Source: Thalassobaculum fulvum (GTDB lineage Bacteria > Pseudomonadota > Alphaproteobacteria > Thalassobaculales > Thalassobaculaceae). Taken from it: a DNA stretch of 64,000 nucleotides. Shown in pieces: positions 50,795-61,504 of the stretch; the stretch's first letter is position 1, and each line of letters begins with the position of its first letter. The translations under genes and the position numbers were made by a program. Below the pieces are notes generated by a model. The model had not been told where the DNA came from. It saw only the letters and a list, made by a program, of their open reading frames with translations, and searched no databases. The stretch is taken from contig NZ_BMZS01000005.1 in assembly GCF_014652915.1 (NCBI RefSeq), positions 310,001-374,000 on the forward strand, given 5' to 3'.

Positions 50795-52207
50795 ATGCAT
50801 GAGGACCGCCTGTTCCCGGCCGACCCGGGCGAGCGTTCGATCGCCCGGCGCCTGTACGCCGAGGTCGCCGGCCTGCCGATCGTCAGTCCGCACGGCCACA
50901 CCGACCCGGCCTGGTTCGCCTACGACGAGCCGTTCCCGAACCCGGCCGAGCTGCTGGTGGTGCCGGACCACTACGTGCTGCGGATGCTGTACAGCCAGGG
51001 CGTCCGGCTGGAGGAGCTCGGCGTGCCGCGGCTCGACGGCACGACGGTCGAAGGAGGGCCCGTCGAGGGGGATCCGCGACGGATCTGGCGCACGGTGGCC
51101 GAGCACTGGCACGCCTTCCGGGCGACTCCCAGCCGGCTGTGGTGGGAGCATGCGCTGGCCGAGGTGTTCGGCGTCACCGAGCGCCTGACTCCGCAGAGCG
51201 CCGACGCGATCTACGACCGCATCGCCGACTGCCTCTCCAAGCCCGAGTTCCGGCCGCGCGCGCTGTTCGAGCGCTTCGGCATCGAGGCGCTGGCGACCAC
51301 CGAGGGCGCGCTCGACCCGCTGGAACACCACAAGGCGATCCGCGAGTCCGGCTGGCAGGGCCGGGTGGTGACCACGTTCCGGCCCGACACCGTGGTCGAC
51401 CCGGACACCCCCGGCTTCGTGGCCAACCTGGAGGAGCTCGGCCGGATCACCGGCGAGGACACATTCACCTGGCGCGGGTACCTGGCGGCGCTGGCGGCCC
51501 GGCGCCGCGACTTCATGGCGGCCGGCGCCACCGCCACCGACCACGGCCACCCCACCGCGTTCACCGCCGACCTGCCGCCGGCCGAGGCCGAGGTGCTGTT
51601 CAACCGGGTCGCCGCGGGGCGGCCGGGTCCCCAGGATGCCGAGCTGTTCCGAGGCCAGATGCTGACCGAGATGGCCCGCATGAGCCTGGAGGACGGGCTG
51701 GTCATGCAGCTGCACTCCGGCGTGCGGCGCGGCCACAACGCCTGGATGCAGCGGGTCTTCGGCGCCAACCGCGGCGACGACATCCCGACGCGCTCGGAGT
51801 TCGTCGACAACCTCAGGCCGCTGCTCGACCGGTTCGGCAACGAGCCGGGCCTGACCCTGATCCTGTTCACCCTGGACGAGACCACCTACTCGCGCGAGCT
51901 GGCGCCGCTGGCCGGCCACTATCCGGCGCTGCGGCTCGGCCCGCCCTGGTGGTTCCACGACAGCCCCGAGGGCATGTGGCGCTACCGCCAGCGCATCACC
52001 GAGACCGCCGGCTTCTACAACACCGTCGGCTTCAACGACGACACCCGGGCCTTCCCCTCGATCCCGGCCCGCCACGACGTCGCCCGGCGCGTCGACTGCG
52101 CGTTCCTGGCACGGCTGGTCGCCGAGCACCGGATCGACGAGGATGAGGCTCTCGAGGTCGCCACCGACCTCGCCTACCGTCTCGCCAAGCAGGCTTACCG
52201 ACTGTGA
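50795..52207 (+). CDS. uxaC: Glucuronate isomerase
   Basis: Uronate isomerase of 470 residues (amidohydrolase fold) that converts D-glucuronate to D-fructuronate, or D-galacturonate to D-tagaturonate. The metal motif is SPHGHTDPAWFAYDEPF (His-x-His), and DRFGNEPGLTLILFTLDETTY, LRLGPPWWFHDSPEGMWRYR (split motifs) and GFNDDTRAFPSIPARHDV are conserved. ATG 50795 is uncontested. Its stop overlaps the uxuB GTG start (GTGA at 52204-52207). Confidence 0.96.
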   Translation: MHEDRLFPADPGERSIARRLYAEVAGLPIVSPHGHTDPAWFAYDEPFPNPAELLVVPDHYVLRMLYSQGVRLEELGVPRLDGTTVEGGPVEGDPRRIWRTVAEHWHAFRATPSRLWWEHALAEVFGVTERLTPQSADAIYDRIADCLSKPEFRPRALFERFGIEALATTEGALDPLEHHKAIRESGWQGRVVTTFRPDTVVDPDTPGFVANLEELGRITGEDTFTWRGYLAALAARRRDFMAAGATATDHGHPTAFTADLPPAEAEVLFNRVAAGRPGPQDAELFRGQMLTEMARMSLEDGLVMQLHSGVRRGHNAWMQRVFGANRGDDIPTRSEFVDNLRPLLDRFGNEPGLTLILFTLDETTYSRELAPLAGHYPALRLGPPWWFHDSPEGMWRYRQRITETAGFYNTVGFNDDTRAFPSIPARHDVARRVDCAFLARLVAEHRIDEDEALEVATDLAYRLAKQAYRL

Positions 52208-53679
52208 CCGGCCGTCTTTCCCCAGGCACCCTCGCGGGACTGCCCGCCGCCATCTCCCGCCCGCGCTACGACCGCGCCGGGCTCGACGTCGGCATCGTCC
52301 ATATCGGCCTCGGGGCGTTCCACCGGGCGCATCAGGCAGTCTACACCGACGACGCCCTGAACGCGGTGCCGGGGGCCTGGGGCATCTGCGGGGTGTCGCT
52401 GCGCAGCCCCGACACCCGCGACGCGCTGGCGCCGCAGGCCGGCCTCTACACCGTCGGCGTGCGCGACGAGGAAGGCGAGCGGTTGCGCGTCGTCGGCTCG
52501 GTGGTCGAGACCCTGGTCGCGCCCGAGGATCCGGCCGTGGTGCTGGCGCGGCTCGTCGACCCGCGGGTCCGGGTGGTGACGGCCACGGTCACCGAGAAGG
52601 GCTATTGCCACAACCCGGCGACCGGCGAGCTGGACGCGAGCCATCCCGACATCCGCCACGACCTGCTGAACCCGACCCAGCCGCGTACCCTCGCCGGCTT
52701 CCTGGTCGAGGCGCTGCGCCGCCGCCGTGCCGCCGGCCGGCCGCCGTTCAGCGTGCTGTCCTGCGACAACCTGCCGGGCAACGGCGAGGTGACGGGCAGC
52801 ATCCTGCGGGCCTACGCGGCCATGCTGGAGCCGGACCTGGACCACTGGATCGCCGACAACGTGTCGTGCCCGAGCTCGATGGTCGACCGCATCGTGCCGG
52901 CGACCACGGCCGACGACCGCATCCGGATCTCCGCGGCGCTCGGCGTCGAGGACGCCGCCCCGGTGGTGACCGAGCCGTTCACCCAGTGGGTGTTCGAGGA
53001 CCGGTTCCCGACCGGCCGCCCGGCCTGGGAGGATTTCGGCGCCGAGCCGGTGGCCGACGTGCGGCCCTACGAGGCGATGAAGCTGCGGCTGCTGAACGCC
53101 AGCCATTCCTGCATCGCCTATCTCGGCTACCTCGCCGGCTACCAGACGGTGGCCGAGACGATCGCCGACCCGGCCTTCGAGCGGTTCGTCGGGGCGCTGA
53201 TGGACGACGAGGTGACCCCGACCCTGCGCATGCCGGCCGGCGCCGACCTGGCCGGCTACAAGGCGGCGCTGCTGGCCCGGTTCGCCAATCCGGCGCTCAG
53301 GCACCGGACCTGGCAGATCGCCATGGACGGCAGCCAGAAGCTGCCGCAGCGCATCCTGGTGACGATCCGCGACCGGCTGGCCGCCGGCGCGCCGTTCGAC
53401 CGGCTGGCGCTCGGCGTGGCGGCGTGGATGCGCTACGTACGCGGCGTCGACGAGACCGGCGCCCCGATCGACGTGCGCGACCCCCTGGCCGAGCGGCTGC
53501 GGCGGCTGGCCGAGGAGGCCGGCCCGGTCGCCGGCCGCCTGGCGCCGGCGCTGCTGTCGGTGCGCGAGGTGTTCGGCGACGACCTGCCGGCGAACCCGGC
53601 ATTCGTGACCGCGGTCACCGGCGCCCTGGAAGGGCTGTTCGACCGCGGTGCGTGGTACTGCGTGGAGCGACTGGGGTAG
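52204..53679 (+). CDS. uxuB: Fructuronate reductase / mannitol dehydrogenase family protein
   Basis: Long-chain NAD-dependent polyol dehydrogenase of 491 residues. The Rossmann start is VGIVHIGLGAFHRAHQAVYTDD (short: IVHIGLGAFHRAHQAVYTDD), the active-site lysine lies in EAMKLRLLNASHSCIAYLGY, and PFSVLSCDNLPGNGEV is conserved. In this position, after uxaC and with manD nearby, it most likely reduces D-fructuronate to D-mannonate; mannitol dehydrogenase activity is the family alternative. It ends the operon. Confidence 0.92.
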   Translation: MTGRLSPGTLAGLPAAISRPRYDRAGLDVGIVHIGLGAFHRAHQAVYTDDALNAVPGAWGICGVSLRSPDTRDALAPQAGLYTVGVRDEEGERLRVVGSVVETLVAPEDPAVVLARLVDPRVRVVTATVTEKGYCHNPATGELDASHPDIRHDLLNPTQPRTLAGFLVEALRRRRAAGRPPFSVLSCDNLPGNGEVTGSILRAYAAMLEPDLDHWIADNVSCPSSMVDRIVPATTADDRIRISAALGVEDAAPVVTEPFTQWVFEDRFPTGRPAWEDFGAEPVADVRPYEAMKLRLLNASHSCIAYLGYLAGYQTVAETIADPAFERFVGALMDDEVTPTLRMPAGADLAGYKAALLARFANPALRHRTWQIAMDGSQKLPQRILVTIRDRLAAGAPFDRLALGVAAWMRYVRGVDETGAPIDVRDPLAERLRRLAEEAGPVAGRLAPALLSVREVFGDDLPANPAFVTAVTGALEGLFDRGAWYCVERLG

Positions 53680-53699
53680 GGGACGCAACGGCAGGCGGG

Positions 53700-54284
53700 T
53701 CAGCCGGCGTCCTCTCCATGCGCCAGGGACGCGAGCAGCGGCTGGGCGAGGTGGCCGACCTCGTACCATGTGCCGGGCCTCGTGCCGTCAGGCTCGCTCT
53801 CCGTGACGACGACCCGCAGCGTCCGCCAGTTGCCGGCATCCAGCCCGGCGGTCGCGACCACGACGTCCGGCTCTGCCGAAACCTTCCGGCACCATGCCGC
53901 CTCCGCCGCCAGGGCGTCGGTAAGGTCGGCGTCGACCGGCAGGTCGGCCTCCCGGAGCACCGCGAACCGGGCCTCGCTGCCGAGGCCGCGGCGGGCGTCC
54001 AGGCCGACCCAGGTCCGGATCGGCGGGCGGCCGAACGCGTCGGTGACCACCTTGAAGCGTCCGTCGGTCAGGAAGTCCCGGAAGGCGTCGGCCCGGCGCC
54101 ACAGGTACAGCGACGAGTACTCGTTGGCGGCGGCGCCGTAGCGGCCGGCCTCGCGAACCAGGAACGCCTTGAAATGCAGCTCCGGCACCGCCGACCAGAG
54201 GGCGCCGCGCGCCTGGACGCGCGTCCGGATCAGGCCGAGGTCGTAGGCCGCCGGCAGGCGGTGGGCGTAGTGGGCGATCAGCAC
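53700..54284 (-). CDS. DUF4865 family protein
   Basis: Protein of 194 residues matching DUF4865: IAHYAHRLPAAYDLGLIRTR at the start, WSAVPELHFKAFLVREAGRY, SLYLWRRADAFRDFLTDGRF and FGRPPIRTWVGLD. The fold is ferredoxin-like with no known reaction. No ATG fits the family start; GTG 54284 after GGGAGA is used. It is divergent from a LysR gene, a pairing often seen for this family, which suggests it is that regulator's main target. It converges with uxuB across 20 bases. Confidence 0.82.
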   Translation of the reverse strand: MLIAHYAHRLPAAYDLGLIRTRVQARGALWSAVPELHFKAFLVREAGRYGAAANEYSSLYLWRRADAFRDFLTDGRFKVVTDAFGRPPIRTWVGLDARRGLGSEARFAVLREADLPVDADLTDALAAEAAWCRKVSAEPDVVVATAGLDAGNWRTLRVVVTESEPDGTRPGTWYEVGHLAQPLLASLAHGEDAG

Positions 54285-54385
54285 GGTCGTGTCTCCCGTC
54301 GAGAGGAACTGCGCCCCGCATCGGCGCGCTCGTCCGGGAAGCCTAGGGTTCGCCCTCTCATTGCGAAATCCGCGGGAATTGGGTT

Positions 54386-54397
54386 TCAATGATTTGA
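54386..54397. promoter_or_regulatory. LysR-type palindrome between DUF4865 and lysR genes
   Basis: TCAATGATTTGA (TCAA, 4 bases, TTGA) is a perfect palindrome 21 bases before the lysR GTG start, in the less GC-rich part of the divergent gap. Likely LysR binding site; inferred. Confidence 0.45.
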
Positions 54398-54418
54398 GTT
54401 GGAAATGGACGGAATGCC

Positions 54419-55267
54419 GTGGACACGCTGGATATCGAGGCGGTCCGAGCCTTCGTGCTGGTCGCCGACCTGAAGAGCTTCACCCGCACCGGCGAGGCCA
54501 TGGGCATGACGCAGTCGGCGGTCAGCCTGAAGGTCAAGCGGCTGGAGGACGGGCTGGGCCGGCGGTTGCTCGAGCGCACGCCGCGGCTGGTCAGGCTGTC
54601 GCGCGAAGGCGACGTGTTCCTGGAGCCGGCCCGGGCGCTGCTGGCCGCCCATGACGCGGCGCAGGCGTCGTTCGCCGAGACCACGCGGCGCCTGACGGTC
54701 GGCATCAGCCATCACATCGTCGGTGCCGAACTGCCGCGCCTGCTGAAGCGCATGAGCGAGTCCGAGCCCAGCCTGGTCGTCGACATGCGGATCGCCGCCT
54801 CGCGCGACGTGCTGGAGGCGTTCGACCGCGGCGACCTGGACGCGGCGATCGTGCTGCGCCACGGCAACCCGCGGCGCGACGCCGAGATCGTGATGGAGGA
54901 GGGATTCGGCTGGATGGCGGCCCCGGACTTCCGGCAGCCGGGCGGCGAGCCGCTGCGGCTGGCGACCCAGGCCGAGCCGTGCAGCGTCCGCAGCATGGCG
55001 GTCGCCGCCCTCGACGCCGCCGGCATCCCGTGGCGCGAGGTGTTCGTCGGCGGCGGCGTCGCCACCGTCGGCGCCGCCGTCTCGGCCGGGCTGGCGGTCG
55101 CGGCACTCTGCCGCCGGGTGGCGCCGCCAGGCACCGTCGACGCCGGATTGCGGCTCGGGCTGCCGCCGCTGCCGACTGGCGAGGTGATCCAGTGCTCGCG
55201 CCTCGCCGACCGGCGGGCCCGCGAGTCGCTGCGGACCCTGCTGGCCTGCATCCGGTCGACGGCGTAG
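54419..55267 (+). CDS. LysR-family transcriptional regulator
   Basis: LysR-type regulator of 282 residues. The winged helix is residues 1-60 (VRAFVLVADLKSFTRTGEAM, then TQSAVSLKVKRLEDGLGRRL), with an effector domain from about 85 (TVGISHHIVGAELPRLLKRM). GTG 54419 is the only fitting start. It is divergent from the DUF4865 gene. The effector is unknown. Confidence 0.9.
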   Translation: MDTLDIEAVRAFVLVADLKSFTRTGEAMGMTQSAVSLKVKRLEDGLGRRLLERTPRLVRLSREGDVFLEPARALLAAHDAAQASFAETTRRLTVGISHHIVGAELPRLLKRMSESEPSLVVDMRIAASRDVLEAFDRGDLDAAIVLRHGNPRRDAEIVMEEGFGWMAAPDFRQPGGEPLRLATQAEPCSVRSMAVAALDAAGIPWREVFVGGGVATVGAAVSAGLAVAALCRRVAPPGTVDAGLRLGLPPLPTGEVIQCSRLADRRARESLRTLLACIRSTA

Positions 55268-55280
55268 TTCCTGAGCTGGA

Positions 55281-55355
55281 TTACGCGGCTTCGCTGGCGT
55301 CGGTCAGGGCGATGAGCCGCCCGGTGCGCATGCCGGGCAGCAAGGCGGCGGTACT
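55281..55355 (-). pseudogene. Likely relic of an acyl-CoA dehydrogenase 3' end
   Basis: On the minus strand this stretch reads LPGMRTGRLIALTDASEAA and a TAA stop (55281-55283). It resembles the C-terminus of the neighbouring acyl-CoA dehydrogenase (FHTERFIALTDGTAA). At DNA level 55299-55325 matches 55698-55724 in 25 of 27 positions. No longer open frame supports a gene, so it is probably a decayed duplicate lying downstream of the DUF1971 gene. Confidence 0.5.
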
Positions 55356-55380
55356 GCGTCGCCCGGAAGAGGACGGACCG

Positions 55381-55686
55381 TTACCCGCCGCCGACCCGGT
55401 GGAACTCGACGAAGAACTCGACCGGCCCGTCGATCACCACCCGGTGCCGCTCCTGCGGCCTGATCACCGCGCTGGCCCCGGCGTCAAGGACCGTTTCCTC
55501 ACCGGTTTCGGCGACCACGTAGGTCAGGCTTCCGGCGTTCACCTGGAGCAGTCCCCACACGCCCGCCTTGGTGCTGTGGTCCGCACGCAGCGCCGCAGGG
55601 ACGGTCGATTCCGTGAAGACCGGCGTTCGCTTGTACGGCCGCGAGCCGTCCGGGAGGAGCACCGAACCGGCCGGCCCCCGGCTCAT
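55381..55686 (-). CDS. DUF1971 domain-containing protein (TehB N-terminal-like cupin)
   Basis: Small cupin of 101 residues matching DUF1971: LLPDGSRPYKRTPVFTESTV, then LRADHSTKAGVWGLLQVNAG and IRPQERHRVVIDGPVEFFVE with the metal-type His and Glu residues. Similar domains occur at the N-terminus of some TehB tellurite proteins, but function is not settled. Its ATG overlaps the stop of the acyl-CoA dehydrogenase (ATGA at 55683-55686), so it is co-translated with it. Confidence 0.84.
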   Translation of the reverse strand: MSRGPAGSVLLPDGSRPYKRTPVFTESTVPAALRADHSTKAGVWGLLQVNAGSLTYVVAETGEETVLDAGASAVIRPQERHRVVIDGPVEFFVEFHRVGGG

Positions 55687-56819
55687 GCCGCGGTGCCGTC
55701 GGTCAGGGCGATGAACCGCTCGGTATGGAAGTCGACGTCGCCGAGAAGGTGGTCGATCATCACCAGTCGCTTGGCGTAGTGCGACAGCGCGTATTCCCAG
55801 GTCATGGCGATGCCGCCGTGCAGCTGGATCGCCTCCTCGGCGACGTGGTGGGCGGCGCGGCCGATCGTGACCTTGGCGGCGCTGACCGTGCGCTCGCGCT
55901 CGACCCGGTCCGCTCCCAGCTTGGCGGCCGCCAGGATCGCCATCGAGCGGGCCTGCTCCAGCTCGGTGCGCATGTCGACCATGCGGTGCTGCAGCGCCTG
56001 GAACGAGCCGATCGGTCGGCCGAACTGCTTGCGGGTCTTCAGGTAGTCCAGCGTGGTCTCGCAGGCCACCTCCATCGCCCCGACCGCCTCGGCGCACAGC
56101 GCCGCGATGCCGCGCGCCACCGCCGCCTCGATGGCGGGGAAGGCGGCACCCGGCTCGCCCAACGGCTCGGCGGCGACGCCGTCCAGCACCACCTCGGCCG
56201 AGCGGCCGCCGTCGATCGTCGGGTTGCCGTGCACGGTCAGGCCGGCGGCGTCGCTGGCCACCAGGAACAGGCCGATGCCGGCTTCGTCGCCGGTGCCGCC
56301 GGCGGTGCGGGCCGACACGATCAGCGTGTCGGCGGCGTCGCCGTTGATCACCACCGACTTGCGGCCGGTCAGGCGCCAGCCGTCGCCGCTCTCTTCGGCC
56401 CGGGTTCCGACATGGGCGAGGTCGTAGCGCCCGTCCGGCTCGCCATGGGCAAACGCCAGCAGCTTCTCGCCGGCGACGACGTGGCCGAGGATGTGGGCCT
56501 TCTGCTCGTCCGAGCCGGCCAGTTCGACCAGACTGCCGCCGAGCACGACGGTCGCCAGGTAGGGCTCGACCACCAGGCCGCGGCCGAACGCCTCGGCGAC
56601 CACCATCAGGTCGACGCCGCCGCCGCCGAGCCCGCCGACCGCCTCCGGGAACGGCACCGCCAGCAGGCCGAGTTCGGCGAAGGTCGCCCACATGGCGCGG
56701 CTGAAGCCCTGCTCGGAGGCCGCCGCCGCCTGCCGCGCCTCGAAGCCGTACCGGTCGCGGACCAGCCGGTCGACGGTCTCCTTCAGGAGCCGCTGCTCCT
56801 CCGACAGCGAGAAGTCCAT
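55683..56819 (-). CDS. Acyl-CoA dehydrogenase family protein (short form)
   Basis: FAD-dependent acyl-CoA dehydrogenase of 378 residues. The helical N-terminus (MDFSLSEEQRLLKETVDRLV), a beta domain and a C-terminal helical domain (VTIGRAAHHVAEEAIQLHGG, then TWEYALSHYAKRL) are clear. The GIAMTWE region has GG-x-T-type flavin contact, but the catalytic glutamate of classical enzymes is not clearly present, so its partner or substrate may be unusual. Pairs of such genes often form heterodimers in steroid or aromatic degradation. Downstream of a second acyl-CoA dehydrogenase. Confidence 0.88.
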   Translation of the reverse strand: MDFSLSEEQRLLKETVDRLVRDRYGFEARQAAAASEQGFSRAMWATFAELGLLAVPFPEAVGGLGGGGVDLMVVAEAFGRGLVVEPYLATVVLGGSLVELAGSDEQKAHILGHVVAGEKLLAFAHGEPDGRYDLAHVGTRAEESGDGWRLTGRKSVVINGDAADTLIVSARTAGGTGDEAGIGLFLVASDAAGLTVHGNPTIDGGRSAEVVLDGVAAEPLGEPGAAFPAIEAAVARGIAALCAEAVGAMEVACETTLDYLKTRKQFGRPIGSFQALQHRMVDMRTELEQARSMAILAAAKLGADRVERERTVSAAKVTIGRAAHHVAEEAIQLHGGIAMTWEYALSHYAKRLVMIDHLLGDVDFHTERFIALTDGTAA

Positions 56820-56861
56820 GGGCGTTCCTTCCTCAGTGTCTCTCGGCCTTGTCTCTCGGCC

Positions 56862-57023
56862 GCGCCCGTCGCGCCGTGGGTTCCGGATCCGTCTCGCCTG
56901 CGGCGATCCGCCCCGGAATGACGAAGGGGAGGGGTGACAATGCTCCCGGTCCCTGCCTCCTCTTCGTCATTCCGGCCGAAGCGACATCGTCGCGCAGAGC
57001 CGGAACCCATGACGTGACAGGCG
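56862..57023. repeat. Dispersed intergenic inverted repeat, copy 7
   Basis: Left arm GCCCGTCGCGCCGTGGGTTC through CCCGGAATGACG; right arm TTCGTCATTCCGGCCGAAGC through GCCGGAACCCATGACG and an echo of the left end. It sits between the two leftward acyl-CoA dehydrogenase genes. Confidence 0.85.
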
Positions 57024-57034
57024 TCGCAGGCCCC

Positions 57035-58234
<1,200 letters not shown>

Positions 58235-58250
58235 GGGCGTCCTCCTTCCC

Positions 58251-60359
<2,109 letters not shown>

Positions 60360-60464
60360 GGTTCCTCCCGAGGGTCGGCTTTTTCGATCACATAGACTGG
60401 GTCAGACACGGCTTCAAGAAAATTGGAACAGTGTTCCGAATGACGGAATTGATCGATCCGCACC

Positions 60465-60620
60465 CGACGGCGCGGGTAGGTTCCGGTTCCGTCCCGCCTC
60501 CGGCGACCCGGCCCGGGATGACGTCGGGAAGGAGGATGCTCCGGCTCTTTCCACTGACGTCATTCCGGACGGGTGCGCCGCTCCGGCGCGGCCGAGCCGG
60601 GACCCACGGAGCGACGGGCG
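60465..60620. repeat. Dispersed intergenic inverted repeat, copy 8
   Basis: Left arm CGACGGCGCGGGTAGGTTCC through CGGGATGACGTCGGG; right arm TGACGTCATTCCGGACGGG through GAGCCGGGACCCACGGAGCG and CGACGGGCG. It lies between the iclR 3' end and the fadJ start, both leftward. Confidence 0.85.
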
Positions 60621-60628
60621 TCGTCGGC

Positions 60629-61495
60629 TCACGTCCCGGGCTCGCGCGGCCGGAAGCCGGCGGTGGCGGTCGGGGCGCCCGCCAGGTCGTGCTCGACCAG
60701 TCGTACGGTTTCCACCAGCCGCGGGCCGACCGTGCGCTCCAGCACGCTGCGGGTCAGGCGCAGGGACGAGCCGCCGCAGTTGAACGCCAGCACGTGGGCA
60801 CCGCCCTCCAGCACCAGCGGCACGCCGGCCGAGGCGACGTCGCGGTTCCAGTCGCCTTCGGAGACGCAGTAGCCGTGGTCGGCGTAGAACTTCAGCGCCT
60901 CCTCCAGGCCCTTGCGGAGGAACGGCCATTCGTCGCCGTGGTGGGCCTGCAGGCGGGCCAGCACGGCCTCGCGGTCGGCCTCGGGCAGGCCGGCGATGTA
61001 GGCCCGGCCCATGGAGGTGACGGGCATCGGGATGCGGGCGCCGACGTCGAGCCGCAGGATCAGCGGGCCGCGGCCCTGGCAGACGTCGATGTAGACCATC
61101 TCCGAGCGGTCGCCGGAGCCGAGCGCCACCGAGCAGTCGGTCGAGTCGGCGAGCGCCTGCATGTGCGGGTGGGCGATGTCGCGCACGCCGTTGCCGGCGA
61201 GGTAGCGGTAGCCGAGCGCCAGCACGCCCGGGCCGAGTTGGTAGCGCTCGATCTGGTCGACATACCGGAGATAGCCGAGGGAGGTCAGGGTCTGGGTGAG
61301 GCGGGAGACCGTCGACTTCGGGATGCCGGTGCGCTTGGCCAGTTCGCCGTTGCCGAGGTAGCGGTCGTCGCGGCCGAAGGCCCGCAGGATCTCGAGACCG
61401 CGTGCCAGGGCGGTGACGAACCCCGGGTCGGCCTCGGCGCCGTGGCGCCAGTCCTCGATGTTTGCCAGTCGCGGGTTGCTCGGTCGTCTCGGCAT
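60629..61495 (-). CDS. IclR-family transcriptional regulator
   Basis: Regulator of 288 residues. The helix-turn-helix (about 25-85) has LAKRTGIPKSTVSRLTQTLT, and the effector domain (about 100-270) has IPMPVTSMGRAYIAGLPEAD and GVPLVLEGGAHVLAFNCGGS. It resembles the PcaR/PobR group that senses aromatic or acyl acids. It is encoded 9 bases after the acyl-CoA synthetase gene on the same strand, so it likely controls this acyl-CoA cluster. Confidence 0.92.
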   Translation of the reverse strand: MPRRPSNPRLANIEDWRHGAEADPGFVTALARGLEILRAFGRDDRYLGNGELAKRTGIPKSTVSRLTQTLTSLGYLRYVDQIERYQLGPGVLALGYRYLAGNGVRDIAHPHMQALADSTDCSVALGSGDRSEMVYIDVCQGRGPLILRLDVGARIPMPVTSMGRAYIAGLPEADREAVLARLQAHHGDEWPFLRKGLEEALKFYADHGYCVSEGDWNRDVASAGVPLVLEGGAHVLAFNCGGSSLRLTRSVLERTVGPRLVETVRLVEHDLAGAPTATAGFRPREPGT

Positions 61496-61504
61496 GCGGT
61501 CGGC

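Noticed and set aside
49355-52129. Long leftward open frame of about 920 codons
   Set aside because: It is antisense to the TRAP permease and uxaC genes, with the same shadow composition.
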